A stretch of DNA of 64,000 nucleotides. It comes from Trametes villosa. Taxonomy: Eukaryota; Basidiomycota; Agaricomycetes; Polyporales; Polyporaceae. The stretch's first letter is position 1. The number at the start of each line of letters is the position of its first letter. The translations under genes and the position numbers were made by a program. Below the pieces are notes generated by a model. It had not been told where the DNA came from, did no database searches, and saw only the letters and a list, made by a program, of their open reading frames with translations. The DNA lies in the NCBI GenBank assembly GCA_002964805.2, contig PUDQ02000076.1, forward strand, positions 62,001-126,000, given 5' to 3'. Below, piece by piece: positions 34,801 to 45,182 of the stretch.

Positions 34801-35418
34801 ACCTGCCGCCTGCCCGTCCTCCCGCCCCTTTTGCTAGTTCCTGGCCTAGAAATACATATATCAGACATTGTAAAGGACGCTACCTGTGTAATATAACTTG
34901 TTAGGGCATGTATACAGCGTTGAGTAGCCTACAGGGCGCCCTTTTGGGTGGGTCTACAGCCCGCTGTTGGGCTAATATCTGTAGTAGGGCGCTCTTATAT
35001 ACTATTATACCTCTACCAAACATCTATTGCCCCGCCGCTCCCGCTATTAGCTGCCCAGCACACCGGGGGAGGGAGGAGTAAGTAATTGCTAAAGCGCATC
35101 CAAATAAGGCAGGAAGTAAGTAATCGAACTAACGCGGCTTGTAGGCGGCCGGCTTATCCTCCCCCGCGTGTTGATCTTTCCTTTCCCACGGCCTCTTGCT
35201 CTGCGCTGTCATCCCCCACGTCGCTCCTCACCGTCTCCGCCCTCCTCGACGCCGTCTACGGCCCCCTCAACGCCCTTAGCGTTCGCGCTAATACCGACTA
35301 GCATCCACACGCCGTCCTTTCGCCTCTCCACGACCCTCCCGCTCCGGTCGCTCTGGCCGTTGCTGGGGTAACTGCCTGGTATCGCCTTCAAGCAGCGACT
35401 ACTTAAGGCGTTACCACC

Positions 35419-38400
35419 ATGCTACCGCGGAAGGGCTCCAGCTACTCGACCTCGACCTCAGTACGAGTGAGCTCCGGTATAGGACGTGGCGGGATAGGCA
35501 AGAGCGTCGTACGCCATGCACGCGACGCCCCAAAGCGGTCTAAAGCCGCCAAGGAGAAGATCAGAGGCGCACTCGCTGGTACGTTCTGACGCGTTTGCTG
35601 GCCAGTTCGTCATGTCTTACGGGTATCTAGGCTTGGATTACCAGGCGCGGGAGGAGCTGTCCGCGATGGACATCGATGCGGGCAACTGGGAAGATGACCC
35701 GGTGATGGGTCCGATCCCGCCCGGCGACGAGGGTGTCCTGTCAAGCCACGCAGGTGGCGAGACCGCCCTCTGCATCGACCTCATGCTCGACTCCGGGTAA
35801 GTAAGGTTATCCTCAGTCTAATCTCACTCTAACGTGTCTATCTAGGAAACGTCGCGACGGGCGGAATCGTCGCAATCGCATCGAGAGTCGTAATGTCCAG
35901 TGGGCCGCGCAGCTGCCGGCGCTGACGGACGCGTACCTCTCTTGGAAGTACCTCGAAGGCGCTGCTGACTCGAACGTCCACTCCCCGGAACAACACCCAG
36001 CACAAGCAGCACGGACGGGTGCGTCAGGCTCCGCCGCGGCGACCGGGACCGCGGCTGGGACCACACACGCCCTGCCGCCCCGCTCGTCGACGTCCGCGTC
36101 CGAGGCTACGCGTGCCCAGCCCCCTCGCTCTTGGCAGTCTGCAGCCGAGGCTGCGGGCACCGACGGGCCTTTCACGTCGACGTCTGTGACCGCGGCCCAG
36201 GTCCCATCAGCGACCACGACCGCGGCCAGGCCCGCGCGCGACCACACGCCTCTCGCATCGACACCCGTTACCGCTGCGATCAACGACGACGAAGACGCTC
36301 CGGTTGACGAAGCGGCCGGTGTAGAAGGACACTCCTGGGACGTGTTCGTCATCGATTTTTTTGGTACGTCCCTCACTGTTCGCTCTGTCATCATGCTCAA
36401 TGTTCCCCATAGCGACTGCCACGTCAACGTTCACGCCCTCGAGCTCCCTCGAGATGGCGACAATCACTCTCGCCAAGAGGGGTTACCTCGCAGTCGCCCC
36501 GGTCTACCCCACGAGGGCGGTCTCTTTCAAGGTTCTCGAGGCTTATCGCCAGCTGCACGGCGCGTGCCCCCGAATGAGTATCCACGCGTTCTGCCAGGCC
36601 CTCTGTGGCCTTCACCTTGTATGTATCTTTCATCACGTTATTCCAATTTCACACTCACGTTCGTAGGCTGTTTTCCGCCGAACCTTCGCAGAACAATTCT
36701 CCATCGCCTTCGACGTCTATCTCGACATCTTGCACGCCGTCGACAAGCGTGTCAACACCGCCCTCGCCCGCGACACCTCGAACTGGCGCATGCTGAATGC
36801 GTGCGCCCCCTGTCTGTACAAGCTCGACAATGAAGAGCCGCTCGCCTACGACATCCTCGTGTCGATGGACGGTAACAGCTCTCTCAAGCTGGTCGACGAC
36901 CAGTTTCGGAGCGGGTACGCGCGGGCTGACAGCCGTACCTGTCGCACGGACCTGTTCATCTCGCCGGAGGAGGTAGACCGGTTCAAGGACGAGGTCCAGA
37001 ACGCCGGGAAGGTATGTCCGCCCATCATGACTCACGCCGCCCGCGCCCGTCGTCTGATATATTGTGCAACAGCCGCCATCAGCGCCGTGTCAACCGCCTC
37101 CGCCTAGTGGAGAAGTCGCGAACAACGGCGAGACCGAGATGGCCGACCTCGCGGTCGAGCCGGCCGACAGCAATAGCGTCTGCGCGGAACGCTGGCGTAA
37201 CGCGGGGCCTGAAGCCCGAAAGAAGATGTTTGCGCTGTTCCAAGCGACCGGCGTCTTCGTGTGCATATGCCGCCACGGACATGTGCTCGTGATGTGCGAC
37301 ATGATCCGGAGCGGCGAGCTGTAAGTTGGTTGCTCCGTTCTCTGCGTTTCATCGCGCTGACGCTGTGCAGGATGAAGTATGGGTTAAGTATCGTCGACAA
37401 GCTTATCGAGGTCTACGGGCCATCGAAGGTGAAGGTGGGATACGATATCGGTTGCGAGTTCAACAAGACGATGACGCGCTCGTCGCTCGGCCCGAAAGCT
37501 GACGGCGTGATCTCCTGCGTCGTGCCGGCCTTCCATGGGCATTCCCACAACCGGGGGTGTCAGGTACAGTGGCATCCCCTGTATATGCACGGCGTCGGTA
37601 AGGAGGACTTCGAGGGGTGCGAGCGACTGTTCTCCTTCTTGAATGGTGTTGCCGGGGGAACTCGTCTCGCCAGTTCGTTCCACCGGCACCAGGCGATCGA
37701 GGGCGCTGTCGGGTTCTGGGATCTGCAGAAGCACCTCGCGTCAGGTTTGTTCAACACGTGAGGTCTCAGGTCATCAATAGCTGATCTCGTTCTCTTTCAG
37801 GGAAGTTCCTGTACGAGAACTATCGACAGGCGCTCGAGATCATCAAGAAAGGCGAGAGCGAGCTCGCGGAGTATGCGCGCGTGCTCAAGACCACTCCGGC
37901 GGACTACGAGCGGTATCTGCAGGAGGAGCGCGCTTTCCTGGACGGCGTTCGCTCAGAGCCGTTGGAGCTCTCTCTGAAGTGCCAGTACCTCGAGGCGTTG
38001 CAGCATCTCGAGGCTGAGGGGTAAGGCACATCACTATCGGTGCTCGATGCACATTTGCTGACGCGTTCCCATGTAGAGTCAAGGATACCGCCGCCGCCGC
38101 CGCTCACGCCCGCCTCGATTATATGATCATTCATGAAGGCATCATCGATAAGCAGATCCGCGCGATCGAGCGCGAGTACATCAACGCACACGACCGCGTT
38201 GCTCGCGCTGAAGTGAAGGTGCGCCGCCTCGAAGACCTGCTCGACATCTCCCGGCGCTGGCTTCCGTCCAGCCGAGAGTACAAGGAAGTCGCACAGGAGC
38301 TGGTGCTTCGGAAGTATCGACGTGCGCTCGACAACCTCGAGCATCTTGTGGTGCAGAGGCTGTTCGAGCTGAAGAAGCTCGGAATGAATGGCGTCGGTAC

Positions 38401-39188
38401 GTGTTCGTGGCAACATCCGGTCATCAACTCACTCAATACGTTTTACAGGTTACAAGCAGCGCGAGAAGATCGGGCACGCTCTGAAGTCGCGCGCGCAGGC
38501 GATTCGGAACGCGCTCACCGCGTACAACAAGGAGGCTGCCGCGCTCTCCCCGCCGCGGCAGCAGCTGTCATGGACTGAGGTCATGGACATGGTTTGTATA
38601 GGTGAGTTCGATCTCCTTCGCGACGCGCGCACAGATATCCGCCAAGAAGACTGGGCCAAACCGCGTCATCGCGAGGCAATGAACGTCTACTACAACGTCC
38701 AACGCGCGCGCGAGGAGATTCAACGCGCGAACGTGGAGATCGCGCGGCTCTTCACCGCCATGATCGACGACTACGACGACCTCACGAAAGCGATCGAGCG
38801 CGCGCGCGAGTCCGATCCGCACTTATCGCTCGAGCTGGTGATGCGCCGCCGCTACCAGAACGCCCTCAACGCACACGTCGTCCGGTGGCTCAACAAGGCC
38901 TCCGACCTCCCCGGCTTCACCGGGCGCGTCGTACACGGACATCGCGTCGGCCGCGACCCCTCGCGCGTACGCACGGTCTCGCTCCCCCCGTGGGCTACAC
39001 ACAGTGCCGCAGGTAGTAACCGTCCCGACGCCGACGACCCGGACGCTGACGAAGGAGCTGCATACGACTTGGAGGATGGCGATGGTATTCCGGGCATGGG
39101 AGGTGCTGGTGCATCTGGACGTTTTGTACAGTTTGTAGATAACCTTTCCGGCGGCGGCGGCGGCGGCGACGATGTGGATACCTCGTAG
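35419..39188 (+). CDS. KDZ-family transposase
   Basis: Kyakuja-Dileera-Zisupton transposase with an RNase H-like catalytic core. Ten exons (35419-35578, 35631-35796, 35846-36363, 36413-36618, 36667-37011, 37073-37320, 37371-37744, 37801-38020, 38077-38396 and 38449-39188) join in frame to 1,098 aa without a stop. Seen: a basic N-terminus, a Ser/Thr/Ala-rich linker, then CQALCGLHLAVFRRTFAEQF and RDTSNWRMLNACAPCLYKL. The first acidic site is ILVSMDGNSSLKLVDD, then FVCICRHGHVLVMCDMI, VKVGYDIGCEFNKTM, VVPAFHGHSHNRGCQVQWHP and HGVGKEDFEGCERLFSFLN with the presumed catalytic Glu. A long helical C-terminal region and an acidic, Gly-rich tail follow. ACCACCATG gives a strong start, 155 bp inside the left TIR. 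Donors and acceptors fit consensus, so the enzyme appears functional. Confidence 0.9.
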
Positions 39189-40442
39189 ACGGCATTGTTA
39201 TGTTCTCGCACACCTTGTTTTTGTACACTCACACGTTGTATATGCATAGCTTGAAAAGCTTCGTTGAACCCGACCACAGTGCCACGAGTACGATACGGCA
39301 GAGAAGCAAGTATACATGTGAGATTCTGCTGTCCAGTGGATCTATGCTTCCTTCGGACAGTGCTATACACGCCGCCAGAACCACATACTGGAACATCGGG
39401 TTGGAGCTGTTCACGGTAATGTGCATTTAATGCAGGCTCCCTCAGTCCCGGAGCAGCAAATATCAGGGATCTCCCTTTCGTAAACTGAGAAGCACGAACC
39501 TGGCTTGTGCTCGAGCATGCAAAATCACTGTTATCTACTTTCCTTGTGTCTCTCTTGTGCTCGAGCATGCAAAATTACTTGAATATACTCTCCTGGTGTC
39601 TCTTTGCTATCAGGTACTCACAAGTCGCCACGGGTGTCAGCTACTTGCTGCAAATGTGCACAAGGCGCATACAGACCTGAGACCTCAACAGCTCCCTCAA
39701 GGTCCAGCATTGACCTTAGGTTCTCGGAAACACCCTCGCGCAGGCGTACACACGACGTATACGATTAACGAGATTTCATTGCTGTAGGATAAGACCAGGG
39801 ACATATGAACGATACGACAGGCGGCGCGGAGTACTAGGGCAGCGCGGGGTGCAACGGTGGCGCGGGGTACGAGGACGGGGCGACGTACGAGGGCAGCGCG
39901 ATAGACGAGGCAGCGGTAGATGGCGCAAGGTACAAGGGCAGCGCGAGGTAGCGCGAGGTTCAGGGCGGCGCGAGACCAGCGCGAAAAGATGAGATCTACA
40001 GTAGAAAGCGAGCGAGAGCAGGAGAGCGTGGTGATCTAAAGGAGGGGAGGGGCTATGTAAAGCATGTAGTAACGTAGACGCATGTATAGGGAATGAAATG
40101 CTTGGGCGAGGCTCTATGACTAGTTGTCGAGGTGTATACAGTAAAAAACGGAGGGCGAAGACATGGCGGTATACGGTACTATGCAGGAACGAATCAGCTC
40201 GCGTGCGCGGCGGCGAGCACGGGCGGACGGGAGAGTGGTCGCGAACGCGAACGCGGGAGTGAGGAACGCGGCGAGGACGCGCGGCGGGACCAGCAGATGA
40301 CACTCATAAGACGTCGTGTATGGTCTCGACGAGCGCATCCGGCACGGGCCTCCAGGAGCAGACCGAGGCGTCGTGTATGACCTCGGCCGCCGTATCTGGA
40401 GCGCACGCACGACGCCCAAGCGTCCCGCAGGTGCGCGGTACC
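39189..40442. other. Convergent non-coding centre of the transposon
   Basis: 1.25 kb between the stop codons of the transposase and the HMG-box gene. It contains a 50-bp tandem duplication (39504-39603) and a strand-asymmetric G-rich, degenerate repetitive stretch (about 39815-39980; repeated GGCGCGGGGTACGAGG-like and GGGCAGCGCG units). No supported gene. Confidence 0.6.
39504..39603. repeat. Tandem duplication, two 50-bp units
   Basis: Units 39504-39553 and 39554-39603 both start CTTGTGCTCGAGCATGCAAA and end GTGTCTCT, with several substitutions between them. Confidence 0.8.
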
Positions 40443-41987
40443 TCAGTCCTCGTCGGAGTCCGACGCGGACTCGTGGTCGTCTACGCGCCGACGCTTCGCG
40501 GACGCGCGGCCCTTGCCCTTGCTCCCAGAGGACGACGAGGATGCCTTCCGGCTATCCCCGCTTGCCCGTCGTACACCGGCGTCGCACCGCGGCTTGCGAG
40601 GCGGTATGTCGCCAGACTTCAGCTGCGCGTAGTACTCCTGTTTGATTTGCTCGTACTCGACGTCAGTGAGCTTCTTGAAGTGGCAGTCGCCCTTCTTCAG
40701 CGCGTCACGGAGCTTCGTGAGGGCGGGGAGACCGTTGCTGAGGTCCGAGGGGTTCGCCCATTGGGGATGGGTCCACCCGACGAGCTGAACGCCGTACTTG
40801 AGCTTCACGTCGCGGGTGTCCTGAGTGTAGCTCATGGTCGCCTCCTCGTCCTCAGTGATCGCAACTTATGAGGCACAAGTCAGAAGCCCGTGCGCGAACG
40901 AGCAGGGCTAGCTACTCACTGAGCTTGGCGCGGATCAGGTTTCGTATTTCACTCTTGAGGAACGTGACTTTGTCATGGCTGTTCCGCATGTGTGCTGCCA
41001 GTGAAGACGTTTGTCAGCGCGAGCGCGAAGATAACATGTACCGGAACTTACAAAAGTAATTCGAACCGGCGACGTGGAACGCTTCGACGAGCACACCGAG
41101 CTTCTCGGTTTGGAAGTCCTTCACAGCGCCGGCCAAGAATTCCTCGGTGCCCTCGTGCGTGAAATACCACCGCGGGATAAGCTTGAAGTCCACCGTCCCG
41201 CGCGTAACGCAATAGAACGCGTGCGTGCCCGTGCGGTTATGAAGGCCGGAGAGCTGTAGAAGGGTGAGCGCGCGGACGTACACGAATGCCTGGAACCGGC
41301 TTACCAGCTGGCTGACGAGCTTGCAGACGTGGTTGACGTCCTGCGTGCGCCCGCGCTGACTCTGGCGGAGCCCGTACTGCTCGGCTTCTCGCTCGTCGAG
41401 CAGCTCCTGGATGTAGTCGTCCTTCTGGTCCTGCGTCAGATTGTCGTAGTCGTCGCGATAAGCCTCCGCAATCTCGATCGCACTCATTTGTTCTATTACG
41501 TTGGGTTGTTCAGTCGCGTTGTCTTGCGGAGAGGGTATGACTCACCGTCGCTCTCCTTGGCCACATGGTGCACGAACGCATTGAACGCGTTCGGCTTCCT
41601 CTGGACCGCCTGGAGCTTCGTGGGACTGGCGAACATCATCTTGAGGTAATGATCTTGCGTGCGACCGAAGCGGGTGGCCAAGGAAGACGCGAGCGCCAGC
41701 GAGTCGTTATACCAGCCTTCGATGTCCTCCTCCACCTGACCCTGCCGGACCTTCCGCTGGCCCGCGAGCTCCACACGCTGCTGATACGAGAGCGTCGGAG
41801 CACGAGCCCGCTTAGCCGCAGGCGTGGGTCTTGCCACAATCTCGGCGGTGTTCTGGGGTATGGCCATCAAGGTCGGCGGCGGCGTGTATGGGATATCGAA
41901 CGACGGCGGCGACGGGCGTGCGAGAGGTGGCTGCGAAGAAGGAAGGGGATGGTGGTCCCATGGCCTTCGTGGCCTTCCTTTTGACAT
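40443..41987 (-). CDS. Transposon cargo: HMG-box-like protein
   Basis: Four exons (41546-41987, 41052-41492, 40920-40994 and 40443-40864) joined in frame, 459 aa. Near residues 130-190 it reads RKPNAFNAFVHHVAKESDE then QMSAIEIAEAYRDDYDNLT and QDQKDDYIQELLDEREAEQ. This matches the HMG-box layout of an N-terminal PNAF strand, a helix, a central W/Y-DNL turn and a charged last helix, so DNA binding is inferred. A globular region (TGTHAFYCVTRGTVDF, AGAVKDFQTEKLGVLVEAFH) and a LKYGVQLVGWTHPQWANPSD motif follow. The tail is Ser/Lys/Arg-rich (GKGRASAKRRRVDDHE), likely a nuclear signal. It lies inside the KDZ element, so it is probably a transposition accessory or regulator. Confidence 0.75.
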
Positions 41988-42105
41988 ACCCCTAGAGACT
42001 CAGGGTCAGATGTGATAGCCAAGCGAAGACCTGCCGACACCGACTACTCTTACACGAAAGATACGCGAACGGACAACGAGGCATTCGTGGAAACTCTCCC
42101 ATCGC

Positions 42106-43788
42106 TTAGGCAGCACGGCGCACATCCACCCGGATGGCGGCGATGAGGGCCGCAATGACTTCGGCAGTGACCTCGGGCATCTTGGCAGCAATGAGGGAGG
42201 CCCACTCCTGCTCGGTGTGATCCTTGACAATCCGACGAAGGTCCAGATGAGTCTTGCTGCTGAGCCCGTTGTTGACGATGACACTGTGGGTCATGGCGCC
42301 GATCATCGCGAACCGGGCGAGATCGTCATCCTCATCCTCGGGGTCCGGGAGGACGAACTGGGAACCGCCGACGGGCGGAGCCCAATCAGCGTGAGAGAAC
42401 GCCGACGAGGTCACCGAGCTGACGGAGCTCAGCGACGGCGAGAGGACGCGGCTAGGAGCCGGAGTACGTGACGTGGTGACGAGCGGCGACAAGCGGTTAC
42501 CGCCGAGCGGAGTCGGAGTCGCCGTCATACGACGCGGCGTCGTGATGGTAGTGTACGCCGCGCCCCTCATAGGTGAGGCGGGAGCGGGCGACGCGGCGGC
42601 ACGCGGGGCGGGCGACGCTGCGACGCGAGGCACAGGAGCCACCATAGCAGGCGCAGGAGTGGCGGGCGCGGGCGCAGCTGCAAATGGTGATGAGTATGCA
42701 GTAGGACCATGTAACTGACGAGCTTACCCAGGCGAGCGGCGGCGAGGTCAGCGCGGAGGGTCTTGATCTCCTCGTCCTTGCGCTTGAGGATATCCTCCTT
42801 GCGAGCAAGGAGGGCGTCGCGGTCGGCGAGCTGTGTCTTCTTCTCAGCGAGGGTCTGTTCCATCTCCCAGAGGGTAATCTCGAGGTCCGTGACGAGGGTC
42901 GGGTCGATGTCGTTGGAGGAAGCCTCGGAGGGCTGGTACTCGTCGGCGTCGTCATCGTCGTCACTCGGAGTCTGGGCCGGGTTTTGCTGAGCCGGAGGAG
43001 CAGGGGGAGCGGGAGCGGCGGGGGCGGGAGGTGGAGCCGTGCCGTCGAGAGCGGCAATCATCTGCTCCAACTGTCCGACTGGACGTCCGTAACTAACGAA
43101 ACGACACCCTCCAATGCGGACATTGGGCAGCAGGGGCTGCATGGCGCGGGGCTGAGCGGGCGTGGCGCTGGGCGGGAAGTTGTAGCCGGCCGCAGCGAAC
43201 GCCTGCTGCCAGCGCATCACAGCGTGAAGCCCGGGTCCTTCGGCGAATCGCTGCATGATGCTTGCGATGCGGCGATCCGCCTGTTGACCCTCCGAGAGGT
43301 AGCTTGGAGAGCAGTATACGTCGAGCTTCACCGCCTCGACGTTGATCACCTCGCCGGGGCGAACAGTGCCGTCGGTGTGTACTATGACAGTACTGCCCCC
43401 GAACGCCCTGTCGAGCTTGGCCGCCTACTAACGGGTTAGTTGATGCAAGACCAACGGTGTATTGACTCACCGTATCGAACATGAGATCCTTGAGGGCGAC
43501 ATGAACGTCGTTGCGAACTTGCTTCTTCGACTCAGCGGTGGGAGCCGACGTCTGGCGCGCGTACGTCCAATCCTGGTGAAACATCCCGGGAGAAGGGAGG
43601 TTGTCCGTGCGGCGGTGGGTCCCGGAGGCGAACCAAGCAACATCCGCGCTGCTGAACCGAGCGCGGAAGGTGTTGAAAACACCGTCCACGCCGAGCCACT
43701 CCCTCAGGGCACCGAGGCCAGCTTGGTTGTACTGGATGTTGGCGATGTCGAGGCCGTTTGGGGCGATAGTGTTGTTGGGGAGAGGCAT
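42106..43788 (-). CDS. Transposon cargo: coiled-coil protein of unknown function
   Basis: Three exons (43471-43788, 42728-43424 and 42106-42677) joined in frame, 528 aa. The N-terminal domain has NTIAPNGLDIANIQYNQAGL then ALREWLGVDGVFNTF and RKQVRNDVHVALKD-like helices, followed by STVIVHTDGTVRPGEVINVE. A Pro/Ala linker and an acidic stretch come next, then a coiled coil (LEITLWEMEQTLAEKKTQL, RKEDILKRKDEEIKTLRADL), a Pro/Thr-rich linker, and a compact C-terminal domain (DLARFAMIGAMTHSVIVNNG, HTEQEWASLIAAKMPEVTAE). No known domain recognised. Its ATG is 47 bp inside the right TIR, so the TIR must supply its promoter. An upstream in-frame ATG at 43902 lies within the TIR and is less likely. Confidence 0.72.
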
Positions 43789-43834
43789 AGCAATGACGTG
43801 GGGGATGATTTGAGGCTTGAGGAAGCGATTTAGA

Positions 43835-44806
43835 GGCCGTAGACGGCGTCGAGGAGGGCGGAGACGGTGAGGAGCGACGTGGGGGATGACAGCGCAGAGC
43901 AAGAGGCCGTGGGAAAGGAAAGATCAACACGCGGGGGAGGATAAGCCGGCCGCCTACAAGCCGCGTTAGTTCGATTACTTACTTCCTGCCTTATTTGGAT
44001 GCGCTTTAGCAATTACTTACTCCTCCCTCCCCCGGTGTGCTGGGCAGCTAATAGCGGGAGCGGCGGGGCAATAGATGTTTGGTAGAGGTATAATAGTATA
44101 TAAGAGCGCCCTACTACAGATATTAGCCCAACAGCGGGCTGTAGACCCACCCAAAAGGGCGCCCTGTAGGCTACTCAACGCTGTATACATGCCCTAACAA
44201 GTTATATTACACAGGTAGCGTCCTTTACAATGTCTGATATATGTATTTCTAGGCCAGGAACTAGCAAAAGGGGCGGGAGGACGGGCAGGCGGCAGGTGGC
44301 GGGCGGGGGGCGGGAAAGCGCCGGCGGGCGGGGGGCGGGAAAGCGCCGGCGGGCGGGAGGGAGAAGAGCGCCGGCGGGCGGGAGGGCGCTTGGAAGGCCA
44401 GATAAGGAAGGGGGCGCTGAAGATAAACGGCGGATTAGATGGGAGGGCTTATCTTGCCGCGGACGGCAGATAAGGATTATCTCCCGACAGATCGTCCCAA
44501 AAAGGACGCTCTCAGGCGCGCGTCGGGGGAAAGGGCGGGAGGGGGGATTAGCGAGAACACGTGTTACGATACTCCGGGGGCGGGAGGCGTCGACAAGCGA
44601 AAAGGGAGTAAGCGAGAAAGCGGGGAAACAGCGCCCAGGCACCTCCGGGGCTGGGCGGCTTGATCACTGATGTCGCCTACTCGCTACATCAGGCGCCAGG
44701 AATTATTCACCTATCTCGACGGGCGGAGGAGATTGGCCTGATTAGGCCGGAAACACCACATGGTGTGTTCCGCCTAATTAGGCCGGTGATGTGGGACGAT
44801 TAGGTG
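43835..44806 (-). repeat. Right terminal inverted repeat (about 972 bp)
   Basis: Reverse complement of 34293-35263, nearly identical, with the same internal palindromes, GATA-type cluster and GC-rich array. Confidence 0.92.
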
Positions 44807-44813
44807 GGTTATA
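44807..44813. repeat. Target-site duplication, right copy (GGTTATA)
   Basis: Identical to 34286-34292. Confidence 0.85.
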
Positions 44814-45182
44814 CCGTGGCACTTTGCGGTCAATGCATCAAGCCGCAAGCGCCCAGCCGTAAGTTCCCCGAAACGTTGTCCGGTCAGCGGCCCATTGCCT
44901 TTCTCTCTTGACTGCACCGACCACCTCAATCAACTATCATACTTCACTTAGGGATGTTCAAGGCGTAAGGCATCAAACATCGCGCGGCTGTTTACAAGGT
45001 TATGTCGCGGACGTGGGAAGACATACGGATCTGTACCTCTCGCAGTAGTTCTCTATATCACCAGCGCTGACTCGGAAAAGCACTCTATCTCCTACACTAT
45101 TAGGTGGAATATACTCCTCAGCCTCCTTCTGAGAGAACCAAGTGCTGACTCGCGTACGTACAGAGGTCGTCCTAGGGAGGAT
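44814..45182. promoter_or_regulatory. Upstream region of F-box copy 2
   Basis: 369 bp between the transposon and the F-box start. No gene or clear TATA box. Together with 33973-34285 it would have formed a roughly 690-bp divergent promoter region before insertion. Confidence 0.45.

Larger units (their letters stand above)
34293..35263 (+). repeat. Left terminal inverted repeat (about 971 bp)
   Basis: Matches the reverse complement of 43835-44806 with one apparent 1-nt length difference in the outermost 140 bp. It ends at GCCGTCTACGGCC. Contains terminal palindromes (34310-34355), a TTATCT/AGATAA cluster and a GC-rich tandem array. Long open frames on both strands inside it occur identically in the other TIR and are not considered genes. 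Confidence 0.92.
34293..44806. mobile_element. Complete KDZ-class DNA transposon, 10.5 kb
   Basis: A 10,514-bp unit bounded by near-identical inverted repeats of about 970 bp, with the terminus CACCTAATCGTCCCACATCA at both ends, inside a 7-bp target-site duplication. Internal order: left TIR; KDZ transposase (+, 35419-39188); a 1.25-kb convergent non-coding centre; HMG-box-like protein (-, 40443-41987); coiled-coil protein (-, 42106-43788); right TIR. KDZ elements are known from basidiomycetes and other eukaryotes, sometimes with TET/JBP genes; none is present here. TIR identity, clean TSDs and open reading frames argue for a recent and possibly still active copy. Confidence 0.9.

Noticed and set aside
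34428..34896. Open frames of about 146 codons on both strands inside the TIRs (also 44202-44670)
   Set aside because: They appear identically in both inverted repeats, are low-complexity translations of GC-rich arrays, and lie upstream of the real genes; better explained as TIR sequence.
39776..40419. Minus-strand frames rich in Arg/Pro/His in the transposon centre
   Set aside because: Composition simply reflects the G-rich degenerate repeat; no domain or splice continuity.
35419..43788. TET/JBP oxygenase cargo, known in some fungal KDZ elements
   Set aside because: No HxD...H dioxygenase motif was found in any cargo protein; the cargo genes are HMG-box-like and coiled-coil.
34286..44813. 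LTR retrotransposon explanation of the long terminal repeats
   Set aside because: The repeats are inverted, not direct, and no reverse transcriptase, integrase or protease is present.
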